Shown: positions 45,885 through 54,424, counted from the stretch's first letter. The stretch is 64,000 bases of DNA from Mucilaginibacter ginsenosidivorans (GCF_007971025.1 NZ_CP042436.1:744001-808000), one strand, 5' to 3'. A program made the numbers and translations. Notes: a model not told the origin generated them from the sequence alone.

Positions 45885-45915
45885 CAAAGTTAATAATATT
45901 TATTTTCATTACAAA
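45885..45915 (-). promoter_or_regulatory. Consensus Bacteroidota promoter of the unknown operon
   Basis: On the minus strand TTTG (complement of 45912-45915), exactly 19 bp, then TAACTTTG (complement of 45885-45892). This is the full -33/-7 consensus of the phylum. Transcription should start near 45878, giving a leader of about 55 bases. The -33 box abuts the vsr stop codon. Confidence 0.75.
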
Positions 45916-46380
45916 TCACTGATTTATAAGCTTCAAAATATCATTTACACACCTTTCCGTATTTCTTTTTACATCCTTTTCCCAAAACCGCAAAACCGTA
46001 TAACCCATTGTTTCTAATATTTTATTATGTGATTTATCTCGCTGCATATTTCGCTCAATTTTAGGAATCCAAAAATCTCTATTAGTTTTTAGCTTTTGTT
46101 TTTTATTATCCCAATCGTAACCATGCCAAAATTCTCCATCGATAAATATAGCCAGTCTGTTTTTCCTTATTAGTATATCTGGTTTACCCGGGAATGTGGG
46201 GACATTTTTCCTATACCTTATTCCTTGACTCCATAGGGCTTTTCTTAATAATAGTTCTGCAACAGAGTTTGTTGACCGTATTTTTGACATCAAAGCACTA
46301 CGCTGTGGTGTTGTTTCAAAACCATTAGAAGCTTTAAATCTTGGTCCTTTTATAATTTCGTATGGATTTGATTCCGACAT
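45916..46380 (-). CDS. vsr: Very short patch repair endonuclease (Vsr)
   Basis: 154 residues. Vsr cuts next to T:G mismatches formed when 5-methylcytosine deaminates, so it accompanies C5-cytosine methyltransferases. The family text is clear: RSALMSKIRSTNSVAELLLR, LRKALWSQGIRYRKNVPTFP, KPDILIRKNRLAIFIDGEFW, FWHGYDW and a C-terminal RDKSHNKILETMGYTVLRFW. It is divergent from the methyltransferase gene, 81 bp apart. Confidence 0.95.
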   Translation of the reverse strand: MSESNPYEIIKGPRFKASNGFETTPQRSALMSKIRSTNSVAELLLRKALWSQGIRYRKNVPTFPGKPDILIRKNRLAIFIDGEFWHGYDWDNKKQKLKTNRDFWIPKIERNMQRDKSHNKILETMGYTVLRFWEKDVKRNTERCVNDILKLINQ

Positions 46381-46461
46381 CAGTTTACTTTTTGTTGACC
46401 ATTTTCAATACAATAAACAAAACCATGAAGTAGTATATTTGTGTTTTACTATAATCGTTCA

Positions 46462-47808
46462 ATGGTATCAGTAGTTAGTTTATTTAGTGGATGTGGTGGT
46501 CTGGACTTGGGTTTTCATGACGATTTTTTTAAGTTAAAAGCTGCTTATGATAATGATGCAGCAGCGGTTAAATGCTTGCAATTTAATTTAAAGGTTCCAT
46601 CAAAAGTTTTAGATGTTACATCTGAAGACTTCAATATTGAATTAGGGAGACTTAAAACAGCCGATATAGTATTGGGAGGTTTCCCCTGTCAAGGTTTCTC
46701 AAAAGCCGGGCCCAAAAACAATGATGATCCACGAAATCAACTTTATTTGGCGATGTTAAAAGCAGTGGATCAACTCAACCCTGCGATTTTTATTGGTGAA
46801 AATGTAGACGGCTTGGCTCAAAATTTCAACGGTAGCTTTGTCGATAAAATTATAGCCGACTTTGGTGCAATTGGTTACAATGTTGAATATCGAATTTTAA
46901 ATGCCGTTAATTATGGTGTTCCACAATTCAGGAGGAGAATTATTTTCATAGGGACCCGTAAATCATATACGCAGAAGTTTTCTTGGCCAAATCCAAGTCA
47001 TTATGGAATAACGCGCAATGGTGAATTTAAAACGGAATGGGATGTTACTGAGCACTCAGACCTGTTTAACCAAACTACATTAAAACCTGCTAAAACAATA
47101 AAAGCAGCGATAGAAGACTTATTAGAAAAGGATGAAAGTTTTCCCGACCATAAGGTTACTGAAAAATTAAAAAAGAATGATTTACTAATTGTTCAATCAA
47201 TAAAACAAGGTCAAAAACTTTGTAATGTGCGATTTTCGGATACTTCTGTTTATACATGGCAAATTCCATCAGTTTTTGGAGAAACGACAGAACGCGAAAG
47301 AAAAATACTTGAAACTATAGGTAAAAACCGTCGAAAGAAAATATATGGGGACATTCCCAATGGAAATCCTTTATCAATCGAGGTGATTAGCGACTTAACG
47401 ACCCTTGACATAAGCAAAAAAGAACTGGATGTATTAGTCACAAAAAAATATTTGCGAACCTGGGATAGCAAATACGACTTAACAGGAGCCATGTTCTGCT
47501 CCGGCCTTTACAAAAGACCATCTTGGAATGAACCGAGTCCAACTGTTCTTACTGTTTTCCATAGCCCAAGATATTTAGCTCATCCATTGAAGGTTAGACC
47601 ATTTACAATAAGAGAATGTGCAAGGCTACAATCCTTTCCCGATGATTTTAAATTTTTAGAAAGTGGCATATCTGTAGAAGATTCGTATAGATTAATAGGA
47701 AATGCGGTTCCTCCATTGTTAGCAAAGAGCTTATCAAACTCTGTTAAAGAATATTTTACGAACCTTAAAAATAAACATGAAACTCACCTTACCACAGTTG
47801 CCCTTTAG
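46462..47808 (+). CDS. DNA (cytosine-5) methyltransferase
   Basis: 448 residues from the ATG at 46462 (MVSVVSLFSGCGGLDLGF); the upstream start at 46441 coincides with the promoter box. Motif I SLFSGCGGLDLGF binds SAM, and GGFPCQGFSKAG carries the catalytic Cys. GENVDGL, PQFRRRIIFIG and the C-terminal RECARLQSFPDDF / YRLIGNAVPP complete the set. A long variable region (about 195-330) would set specificity, which I cannot read. TATATTTG at 46434-46441 is a likely -7 box. Its 3' end overlaps the putative endonuclease gene by 32 bases. Confidence 0.96.
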   Translation: MVSVVSLFSGCGGLDLGFHDDFFKLKAAYDNDAAAVKCLQFNLKVPSKVLDVTSEDFNIELGRLKTADIVLGGFPCQGFSKAGPKNNDDPRNQLYLAMLKAVDQLNPAIFIGENVDGLAQNFNGSFVDKIIADFGAIGYNVEYRILNAVNYGVPQFRRRIIFIGTRKSYTQKFSWPNPSHYGITRNGEFKTEWDVTEHSDLFNQTTLKPAKTIKAAIEDLLEKDESFPDHKVTEKLKKNDLLIVQSIKQGQKLCNVRFSDTSVYTWQIPSVFGETTERERKILETIGKNRRKKIYGDIPNGNPLSIEVISDLTTLDISKKELDVLVTKKYLRTWDSKYDLTGAMFCSGLYKRPSWNEPSPTVLTVFHSPRYLAHPLKVRPFTIRECARLQSFPDDFKFLESGISVEDSYRLIGNAVPPLLAKSLSNSVKEYFTNLKNKHETHLTTVAL

Positions 47809-49423
47809 TGAAAAGCTTGAAGAATTTGATTTTTGGATTACTCCCGCACTTGGTGAGATAAGATCGTCTGAGCGTTACAAAGAAGTTCAGGATTCACTTT
47901 GCTCATTGATCGAAATCATAGGATCGAAAATTAATTACTTCGCATCTATTACTGACATCAATTCTGAAAAAATCGCAGACGCAATAATTACTCATACCGA
48001 TAGTCTTGCTATTAAAGAAAAACTTGGCATTGTAGAAGCATTAGCAACTTTTCTATTTCTTGTAACAGGAAAAACTGATAATAATAGCAAGTGCCAATTT
48101 CCAATTTTTTTGAGAGATGTAGCACGTGTATCAGGATATCCTAAAGTGACGGGCTCCAAAACAGCCAAGGTATTATCAGAAGTGGATATTCCGAGAGAAA
48201 TTAAAAGCGATAAAATCGCTAAATTATTCTGTGAGCTTTCTGATTTTCCTAAAAAACAATATGAGTTTCTGACACAATATATAGATTTTATATTAAACGG
48301 GGATCAATTTATCAAATCGTTGTGGACTACTGGTAATACGTATTTCGCAATGAAAAAACTTGGTTATGAAAAAGATTTTTTGCAACCGATGATTATCTTT
48401 CAAGTTCGCGGATCTGTAAGCGCCTCTGGTGGCCACGAGCCGGAGGACTTATTACGTCAACGAATGCAAGAATGGGGACTAAAGCCCAATATTGATTTTA
48501 ATAACACCGATATAATTATAATTGAATTACCTACAGAGGGCGAAAATGCCAAAAACATATTAGTAGCAGAGGCAGTAACTAAAGAAGTTGAGGCCTCAGC
48601 TAAGTTAGCAGAGGTAACCGTTGAAGTTTCAACCGAGGATACCGCGGAAACAGTTATCGAGAAAGTTGAAGATACTATCAAAAACAAAACTCGTGCATAC
48701 GATTTTGTTCTCCCTTATAAGGTTGAGGGCTGGGATCAAAAAATATTCATTCAATGCCAATTCTATGCTGGTGATAGCGGTAGTGTAAGTCATAAAAACG
48801 TAGACCAAACCCGAACTTCTCGTGAATATGTAAAGACAAAAAGAGGAAATCCTATCTTTCTTGAATACATTGATGGCGCTGGATATTTCAGTTCCTTGTG
48901 GGGGGATTTAAAAAAGATATTAGCCATGGCTGATACCGATGATTTTTTTCAAGTAAGGACTGCGGTTATTAAGCTAAGGGGTAAACTCCAATCATTGGGC
49001 TATCTTACACCTTTAGAAGTAATCCATGCCTGGGCGCTTAATGAGGCTCAGTTGGACAAAACAAAGCAACATTTGCTAAAAGAGGGCTATGTTGAAAAGG
49101 AAATTGAACGTGTATTACAATACGAAGTATTTACAATTGATGGTAACGATTTAAAAATAGATAACTCGATGATAGAATTAAGCAGACGGTATTTGTTATT
49201 AGATTTTATCGCTGTAAAAGGGAAAAAATTTACCGATTACAGCACAATGAAAGGAGTGCTTTTAGTTCCTGCATTTGGGAAATATTTCGGTGTGCGCATC
49301 GAAGAACTTGTGGATGGTGTTATTCCTATGGCTGGATTATTTAAAAACGAATGGAAAGATACTGGAATAATTTTCAAGGACATTCAATTTTTAGCAGACA
49401 AAGGCTGGATAGCACAGCGTTAA
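47777..49423 (+). CDS. Putative type II restriction endonuclease
   Basis: 548 residues. The call rests mainly on context: it overlaps the C5-methyltransferase gene by 32 bases, beside vsr. A Ser/Glu/Val-rich segment lies around 270-305. The region YDFVLPYKVEGWDQKIFIQC, QFYAGDSGSVSHKNVDQTRT looks like the catalytic core: an Asp then Q-C-Q where PD-(D/E)xK enzymes show (D/E)-x-K, so the site is either variant or misread by me. HEPEDLLRQRMQEWGLKP may contribute an acidic residue. A strong terminator follows. Confidence 0.65.
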   Translation: MKLTLPQLPFSEKLEEFDFWITPALGEIRSSERYKEVQDSLCSLIEIIGSKINYFASITDINSEKIADAIITHTDSLAIKEKLGIVEALATFLFLVTGKTDNNSKCQFPIFLRDVARVSGYPKVTGSKTAKVLSEVDIPREIKSDKIAKLFCELSDFPKKQYEFLTQYIDFILNGDQFIKSLWTTGNTYFAMKKLGYEKDFLQPMIIFQVRGSVSASGGHEPEDLLRQRMQEWGLKPNIDFNNTDIIIIELPTEGENAKNILVAEAVTKEVEASAKLAEVTVEVSTEDTAETVIEKVEDTIKNKTRAYDFVLPYKVEGWDQKIFIQCQFYAGDSGSVSHKNVDQTRTSREYVKTKRGNPIFLEYIDGAGYFSSLWGDLKKILAMADTDDFFQVRTAVIKLRGKLQSLGYLTPLEVIHAWALNEAQLDKTKQHLLKEGYVEKEIERVLQYEVFTIDGNDLKIDNSMIELSRRYLLLDFIAVKGKKFTDYSTMKGVLLVPAFGKYFGVRIEELVDGVIPMAGLFKNEWKDTGIIFKDIQFLADKGWIAQR

Positions 49424-49426
49424 ATA

Positions 49427-49458
49427 AAAAAAGACTGGGTAATTACTCAGTCTTTTTG
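49427..49458. terminator. Bidirectional terminator between the endonuclease and RT genes
   Basis: AAAAAGACTG-g-GT-aatt-AC-t-CAGTCTTTTT: an 8-bp core stem with one mismatch, extended by A/T runs on both sides. It lies between convergent genes. Confidence 0.85.
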
Positions 49459-49488
49459 TTTTACAGACAATACTTTGAATAAATGTGA

Positions 49489-51117
49489 TCAATAATGCTT
49501 TTTCAAGTGTTTTGCTAAAGCCTCATTAAAAATAGAACGTCTTTTATTTATTTGTTTATAAATTCTACGGTCGCCAGTTAATCGTTGCGCACGATTTACA
49601 TAAGATATATAGTTACTCTTCTTTACATCTTTTTCGGTTTCAGCCTTAGGTTTTAATTCAACCGATTTATAATTAAATCCACCATCACGATTTTTCACCA
49701 ACCTTTTGACCTTAAAAAGCGTATCACGATTTGAATCTAAATCCAAACGCTTATATAACTTTATCAATCTACCTTTGAAAACTACTGGTTGGGATTTGCT
49801 CACTAATGCTATATGTTTTGCTCGACTAGCTTTCCGTTTGACCGAGTAAATTATTCTTCTATAAAATTTCCCAATATTAGCCGATTTTATTAGCGTCTTA
49901 TTTCCATAAAACTCAAATCCCAAATAACTAAGTGGTTTTTCAATTTTACACTGGTCTTTTAATAATTGAATAGAAACAATTCTTGACTTATTAGGACTGA
50001 TTTGAAAGGGTTTGAACAAATAAATCTCAGTTTTTTCTATACTGATTGATACAAGACTTTTCTCTATTTCTGATATAATAAATTTCTTGATGCAATCTGA
50101 TTGGTTTGGTTTACAAACTATCAAAATATCATCTGAATAACGTCTGTAATAACCGCCATGCTCTTCAACAACGTAGTCAAAAACTTTCTTATCAAATTCA
50201 AGAAGGTAAAGATTAGCTAAAATAGCACTAAGGGGAAGGCCTTGAGGGATGCCAACGGGAACACCATTTTTCACAAACTGTCTTTTATAGACTTTTATCT
50301 CTTTTGATTTGATAGCTTCCCTAAAGGCCTTTTCATTTTCAAAAAAAGCCTCTATACCATGCTCTTTTCTAATTTTCGCCAACATTCGCTCATCAAACCC
50401 TGCCCTTTTTCCATTAGTAGATTTCTTTAATCTAAGTTCGTCTCTCAGAATATATTTAAATTGTGTGGAAGCTTTAAATACATTATAATGATCTTTAGGC
50501 AGGCGGTCTTTATCTAAAAGCTTGCACCAGGCTCTTTTTAACTTTTCATGATTAAGCTCGCTAAAGAAGCTTTTAATGTCAAACATTAAAACAACACATT
50601 CAGAACAGGCTCGCTTTTCAATTTCACTAAATGCTTCTTTTGCAAAATTTATAGTGCTCTTACCTATTTCAGCGTTATCTTCCGTAGCTACTTTTCTGTA
50701 GGCTGTTATGCAATCCGATAATTCGTCAATTGATTTTAGCTTTTTTTCATACAACTCCAAAAGGCGATGTCCGTAATAGCCAAATATTAAAGCATCAATA
50801 TGGGTAGCGTAATGTAGTGGTCGAAGCTTCGCTGTTTGTTTGTAAACGCCCTTGTGGTAATAGTTATGTCCTCTTTTTGTAGGATTTTCGGGATGTTTTT
50901 TGAATTTTCTTTCTTTAATGGTTGAGTGAATTAAAGGAAAAAATGCATGGTTACCTACATATTTTTCGCTTTTAACCTTGGAAATAATCTCCCGTTCTTT
51001 TTTGTTAACGTTGATTTTAGGTGTTATGTGAAGATAACCACGATTTTTCAGCCATTTCGGCTTTTCAATAATTAAGTCCTGCTCCCTTGGTGTATCGGAT
51101 TTTTCGTTTACAAACAT
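49489..51117 (-). CDS. Defence-type reverse transcriptase (DRT2/UG2-like)
   Basis: 542 residues. The RT palm is clear: SECVVLMFDIKSFFSELNHE (motif A), VGIPQGLPLSAILANLYLLE (motif B) and YYRRYSDDILIVCK (catalytic YSDD near residue 328), then YLGFEFYG. The N-terminal region (LKNRGYLHITPKINVN, NHAFFPLIHSTIKERKFKK, LRPLHYATHIDALIFGYYGH) recalls the UG2/DRT2 antiviral RTs. It lacks the maturase and endonuclease domains of group II introns. DRT2 enzymes copy a noncoding RNA encoded just upstream; here a 390-bp gap with strong hairpins lies upstream. The RT call is firm; the DRT2 subfamily is my recollection of motif style. Confidence 0.85.
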   Translation of the reverse strand: MFVNEKSDTPREQDLIIEKPKWLKNRGYLHITPKINVNKKEREIISKVKSEKYVGNHAFFPLIHSTIKERKFKKHPENPTKRGHNYYHKGVYKQTAKLRPLHYATHIDALIFGYYGHRLLELYEKKLKSIDELSDCITAYRKVATEDNAEIGKSTINFAKEAFSEIEKRACSECVVLMFDIKSFFSELNHEKLKRAWCKLLDKDRLPKDHYNVFKASTQFKYILRDELRLKKSTNGKRAGFDERMLAKIRKEHGIEAFFENEKAFREAIKSKEIKVYKRQFVKNGVPVGIPQGLPLSAILANLYLLEFDKKVFDYVVEEHGGYYRRYSDDILIVCKPNQSDCIKKFIISEIEKSLVSISIEKTEIYLFKPFQISPNKSRIVSIQLLKDQCKIEKPLSYLGFEFYGNKTLIKSANIGKFYRRIIYSVKRKASRAKHIALVSKSQPVVFKGRLIKLYKRLDLDSNRDTLFKVKRLVKNRDGGFNYKSVELKPKAETEKDVKKSNYISYVNRAQRLTGDRRIYKQINKRRSIFNEALAKHLKKHY

Positions 51118-51465
51118 AATACTCTTGCGATAAGGCCATTACCCAGTTTTGAGTCACACCGTAATTGTCCAATAAGATATATAAATCAGTGGTTAAACAT
51201 ACCAAACCAGTAATGATGTTGATAGTTCAAACAATAATGTGTATATTAGAGGCTTACACGGTAAGCACCCATAAGATGATGTTCCTACATCCAATACTAC
51301 TGGCTCTGCACTGTGCAGAGGTAGTAGGCAAGGTAATATCTGGTCTCATAGATGGTTTCCAATGCAATCTCTTCCCTGTTACCCTATTTCAGATAACAGT
51401 AAGTCCACTTTTACATGAACTTTCCGGCCCATACTAATTGTCTGTAATCCTCAAGGTTGCAGGAC
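51118..51465 (-). ncRNA. Structured noncoding RNA upstream of the reverse transcriptase
   Basis: On the minus strand a -7 box TATATTTG (complement of 51471-51478) could start an RNA near 51463 that runs into the RT gene. Four hairpins fold within it. The first is 51401-51422, 7 bp with one G-U that would be a C/A mismatch on the other strand. The second is 51376-51399, CUGUUA/UAACAG. The third is 51295-51326, 13 bp with a 3-nt bulge and 3-nt loop. The fourth is 51252-51266, GCUUAC/GUAAGC. No protein frame is convincing. The layout matches the template RNA of DRT2-type systems. Ends are approximate. Confidence 0.55.
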
Positions 51466-51511
51466 TTATACAAATATAAGTATTGTTAAAATATTTATAG
51501 TATGTTTAATT

Positions 51512-52654
51512 ATGGATACCGAAGTAATTAACCTGGGTGACATTATAACCCTAACCTCACACGCATATTTAAACGATTTAACCTCTATAGTTATAAGCGG
51601 AGAGCCGCAATTTTTACCTCCGCTATTTGCTGTAGTTGAAATTTACAAAGTGCAAGGTGAAGAAGGTAGTCCTGATTCATTTGAATATAAATGTATTTGG
51701 TTCGCAACTAAACTACAGACATTTGAATATGTAAGATTTAAGCATATCTATGTTAGAAAGTTAACAGTTGATAACTCAAATTTACTTGTTGACGAATTAC
51801 AGCCTGGAGCCATGGTCACTTTAAAGACAATGGACTATGAATTATCTAAAAGGAAAGCCTCACTAAGTTTGGAAGATAATACTTTGCATAGTGGAGCAAG
51901 TAATACCACTATCAATGCATTACTTACCCATTTATCTCCAGTAATGCATGTCCTAAGCATTAAGGACCATAAATCGAAGCATCCCAAAAACAAGATTGAA
52001 CATGAGGAACCTGAGCAAGCGGAAATTAGACATCCATCGAAAGATGTGATGTGTTTTTGGTATAATTCTCTAAAAGAAAAATTCTCAGAAATAGTCATTC
52101 CTATTGAAGCTTTAAAGCTTGTAAACCCAATAAATCCAACGTTATTAGACTTAATAAATGAGGTAATTAACTCTGCTTTTTGTTTAAGGGTTATCAATCA
52201 AGAGCAAATATATCTTGTTAAGCCCAAATTGATAACGTATCGGAGTGGCTACTATTTTTTAAGAGGTTATGATTATGTTTTAAACCGCATTACTGAACTT
52301 TCAATTGATAATAATAGCAAATATGAAAAAATTGAAAAGTTTGTATTACACTCTGCGCCTGAGTTTAATTTGGAACAAGACCCAAACTCGTTATCAAAAG
52401 ATGCAGCACTGGTTGATATAGAGAAAAAAATATCCAATGCTAGCACTAATCATAACTACATTCGGATTAAGTATAAAAACAGAAATGATATTCTTTCCAT
52501 TCGGACGATTAAAGAATATAAAATCTTATTAGGACGAGAGGATGGCGCAGATTACAAGTATCTTCAAGGGTTTTGTTGTTTAAGAATGGCTGAACGAGTG
52601 TTCAGATTGGATCGCATCGATAATGTAGAGGAATTAGATCTAAAATTTGAATGA
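51512..52654 (+). CDS. WYL-domain protein of unknown function
   Basis: 380 residues. The last 70 (NYIRIKYKNRNDILSIRTIK ... YLQGFCCLRMAERVFRLDRI) read as a WYL domain, a ligand- or nucleic-acid-sensing fold common in regulators of phage-defence loci. The N-terminal 85 residues are beta-rich (INLGDIITLTSHAYLNDLTS) and unfamiliar; no helix-turn-helix is apparent. The gene is divergent from the reverse transcriptase, sharing its 390-bp upstream region, so it may sense infection or regulate that system. The start is the ATG at 51512. Confidence 0.7.
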   Translation: MDTEVINLGDIITLTSHAYLNDLTSIVISGEPQFLPPLFAVVEIYKVQGEEGSPDSFEYKCIWFATKLQTFEYVRFKHIYVRKLTVDNSNLLVDELQPGAMVTLKTMDYELSKRKASLSLEDNTLHSGASNTTINALLTHLSPVMHVLSIKDHKSKHPKNKIEHEEPEQAEIRHPSKDVMCFWYNSLKEKFSEIVIPIEALKLVNPINPTLLDLINEVINSAFCLRVINQEQIYLVKPKLITYRSGYYFLRGYDYVLNRITELSIDNNSKYEKIEKFVLHSAPEFNLEQDPNSLSKDAALVDIEKKISNASTNHNYIRIKYKNRNDILSIRTIKEYKILLGREDGADYKYLQGFCCLRMAERVFRLDRIDNVEELDLKFE

Positions 52655-52706
52655 GAGAATTATCGGTGGCAACTATTTTTAGTGAAATACATTAATAATA
52701 AATTAT

Positions 52707-53591
52707 ATGTTAACATATAACGAGCTTATTGAATTAAAGAAAAAGCTGGCTAATGAAGAGGTTACGTTAGAATATGCAAAAGAATCATGTTGGAAAGATT
52801 TTCAAGAAGGGGCAAGGGCATGGCATACAAATGATTGGAAAAAGAGACGAAGTGAAGTCCTTAAAGACAAATGCGAGATATGTGACAGCAAAGAAACTTT
52901 AACATTACAACATCTTTCTCACACCCTAAAATATAATGACTACGAAAGAGAAGTAACAAAAAGGTATACTGAAACTTTCATAGGCTCTAACAGTATTGTT
53001 GATAAATTTGAATTTAGTGAACACGTAATAAAAGACTATGATTATGTCCCTATTCCTTTGTGCCCAAATTGTGAAGATAACCGACCTAATAAAAGAGTAA
53101 GAAAACTTCCACAATACCTTTGCGCAGTATGCCGACACGAATTTGATAAACCTGTTTATAAATCAGTGGAGGAACTCATCGCTATTTTTTATGAAAATGA
53201 AGACGCTATTGAGGTTCGTGACAAGTGTTTTATTTCAAAAGATAAATGGAAAAACAAGCTTAATTTATCCAATATTAAGTATTGGTTTCAAAGAAATATG
53301 GCAAAAACCAAAGACAATGAGACAATTGGCAAAGAGGCATTTTTACTTTATTTAGATGATAACATCAAATATCTTTCCTTCTCTGATACAATAACTGCTT
53401 GTAAAAAATGTGCATTTAGTTATGATATAAAGAATATGGAATTATGTCCAAAATGTAAAGAGCATTACAAAGGCATTCAATATGCAACTTGTATTCAATG
53501 CTTACCAGAAGACAGGCGAAAAGCGGCATTAGAAACGATTGAATTTGGAAAGGAAATGCACGCTATACATAAAAAACTTGGAATTGACTGA
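52707..53591 (+). CDS. HNH-like / multi-zinc-ribbon protein
   Basis: 294 residues with six Cys-x2-Cys pairs (CEIC, CPNC, CAVC, CKKC, CPKC, CIQC). The stretch WKKRRSEVLKDKCEICDSKE then LTLQHLSH looks like the start of an HNH domain (W..R..vL, C-x2-C, then H). The remaining pairs would form further zinc ribbons. It could be a nuclease or a nucleic-acid-binding adaptor. It follows the WYL gene by 52 bp on the same strand and is probably expressed with it. No family is named with certainty. Confidence 0.65.
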   Translation: MLTYNELIELKKKLANEEVTLEYAKESCWKDFQEGARAWHTNDWKKRRSEVLKDKCEICDSKETLTLQHLSHTLKYNDYEREVTKRYTETFIGSNSIVDKFEFSEHVIKDYDYVPIPLCPNCEDNRPNKRVRKLPQYLCAVCRHEFDKPVYKSVEELIAIFYENEDAIEVRDKCFISKDKWKNKLNLSNIKYWFQRNMAKTKDNETIGKEAFLLYLDDNIKYLSFSDTITACKKCAFSYDIKNMELCPKCKEHYKGIQYATCIQCLPEDRRKAALETIEFGKEMHAIHKKLGID

Positions 53592-53750
53592 ACAACAATA
53601 AATTAACACATGGGCAAATCAGATGAAATTGATTGACTTTAAAAATATATCAATATCATAGCCTATTCAAAAACGCATGTAAACTGCATTATTCCATAAT
53701 CAATCCATTGTTTCAATTAAACTTTTTTCATTTCAATATATAATAAAGTA

Positions 53751-53767
53751 ACCCGGTTAAATCGGGT
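53751..53767 (+). promoter_or_regulatory. Small hairpin before the replication module
   Basis: ACCCG-gttaaat-CGGGT lies 15 bases upstream of the ATG at 53782. It could be an operator or a leader hairpin that touches the ribosome-binding region. Weak evidence. Confidence 0.3.
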
Positions 53768-53781
53768 CAAAAACTAATTAT

Positions 53782-54012
53782 ATGGGAATGAAGAAAAGAA
53801 ACATTGAAACTGACTTTATCCAATTTATCATTGATAAATATTCTGCTAACCCCGGTGCCACAGCTTCTAAGGACGATGATAGAAAGTCTTCGGACGACCA
53901 GTCCAATGATGAAGACGATACCGACCAAGAGGTGGTTGAGAAGCTCTTATTAGAGTATAAAAAAATCAAAGACAAGTATGAGTATTATAGCTTACAAAGT
54001 AAAAGAGGGTGA
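53782..54012 (+). CDS. Small acidic hypothetical protein
   Basis: 76 residues, MGMKKRNIETDFIQFIIDKY, then a strongly Asp/Ser-rich stretch (KDDDRKSSDDQSNDEDDTDQ) and a short helical end. Such acidic tails are typical of small accessory proteins of mobile elements that bind a basic partner. No family. It overlaps the next gene by 35 bases. Confidence 0.5.
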   Translation: MGMKKRNIETDFIQFIIDKYSANPGATASKDDDRKSSDDQSNDEDDTDQEVVEKLLLEYKKIKDKYEYYSLQSKRG

Positions 54013-54223
54013 GCATCATTACTACGACTTTTCCACTATCAAAGATTTGCTAAATATGGATAGGTCAAAGCTACAACGTGATTTGAGGAGAATTGCTAAG
54101 GCAGACTTTATCAAATACAAAAACCAACACCTATATAAACAAGAAGTGCTTTTTATTTTAATGGAAGAACAATTGATGAAAGGTTTGGATAAAATCGAAT
54201 CATCATTAAATGAACATTCATAA
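53978..54223 (+). CDS. Small winged-helix-like DNA-binding protein
   Basis: 81 residues. YYDFSTIKDLLNMDRSKLQR and DLRRIAKADFIKYKNQHLYK reads as helix-turn-helix plus wing, similar to small winged-helix regulators. It overlaps both neighbours (35 and 14 bases), so all three small genes are one translational unit. It may control copy number or excision of the element. Confidence 0.5.
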   Translation: MSIIAYKVKEGEHHYYDFSTIKDLLNMDRSKLQRDLRRIAKADFIKYKNQHLYKQEVLFILMEEQLMKGLDKIESSLNEHS

Positions 54224-54362
54224 AATACAAATGCTTAATGACAGGATTAGGACCAATAGGAAAAAGCTAACCATTGAACAGGACTCTAAAAAACGTCAAA
54301 TCAGGATGCTACAAATTTGGATTGACCAATATCAAATCAGAATGGAACGTTTGAAGAACTAA
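54210..54362 (+). CDS. Tiny basic helical protein
   Basis: 50 codons from the ATG at 54210 (MNIHKIQMLNDRIRTNRKKL) to the TAA at 54360-54362. It overlaps the previous stop by 14 bases and is followed by a strong terminator, which supports a real last gene of the operon. It is Arg/Lys/Gln-rich and entirely helical in prediction by eye. No family. Confidence 0.4.
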   Translation: MNIHKIQMLNDRIRTNRKKLTIEQDSKKRQIRMLQIWIDQYQIRMERLKN

Positions 54363-54390
54363 CAAGAAACAACATCGTGTAAATTAAAGG

Positions 54391-54424
54391 AAGTCTATAC
54401 TGGTAAATGGTATAGACTTTTTTG
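54391..54424 (+). terminator. Strong intrinsic terminator
   Basis: AAGTCTATAC (54391-54400) pairs perfectly with GTATAGACTT (54410-54419) over a 9-nt loop, followed by TTTT. It ends the small-gene operon. Confidence 0.88.

Noticed and set aside
51165-51437. Protein-coding gene of 90 codons
   Set aside because: TTG start, no family, antisense to the hairpin-rich RT leader. Kept only as an observation about open frames.
49489-51465. Retron or group II intron
   Set aside because: No msr/msd-like a1/a2 repeats or effector gene, and no maturase, HNH or intron domain V structure was seen.
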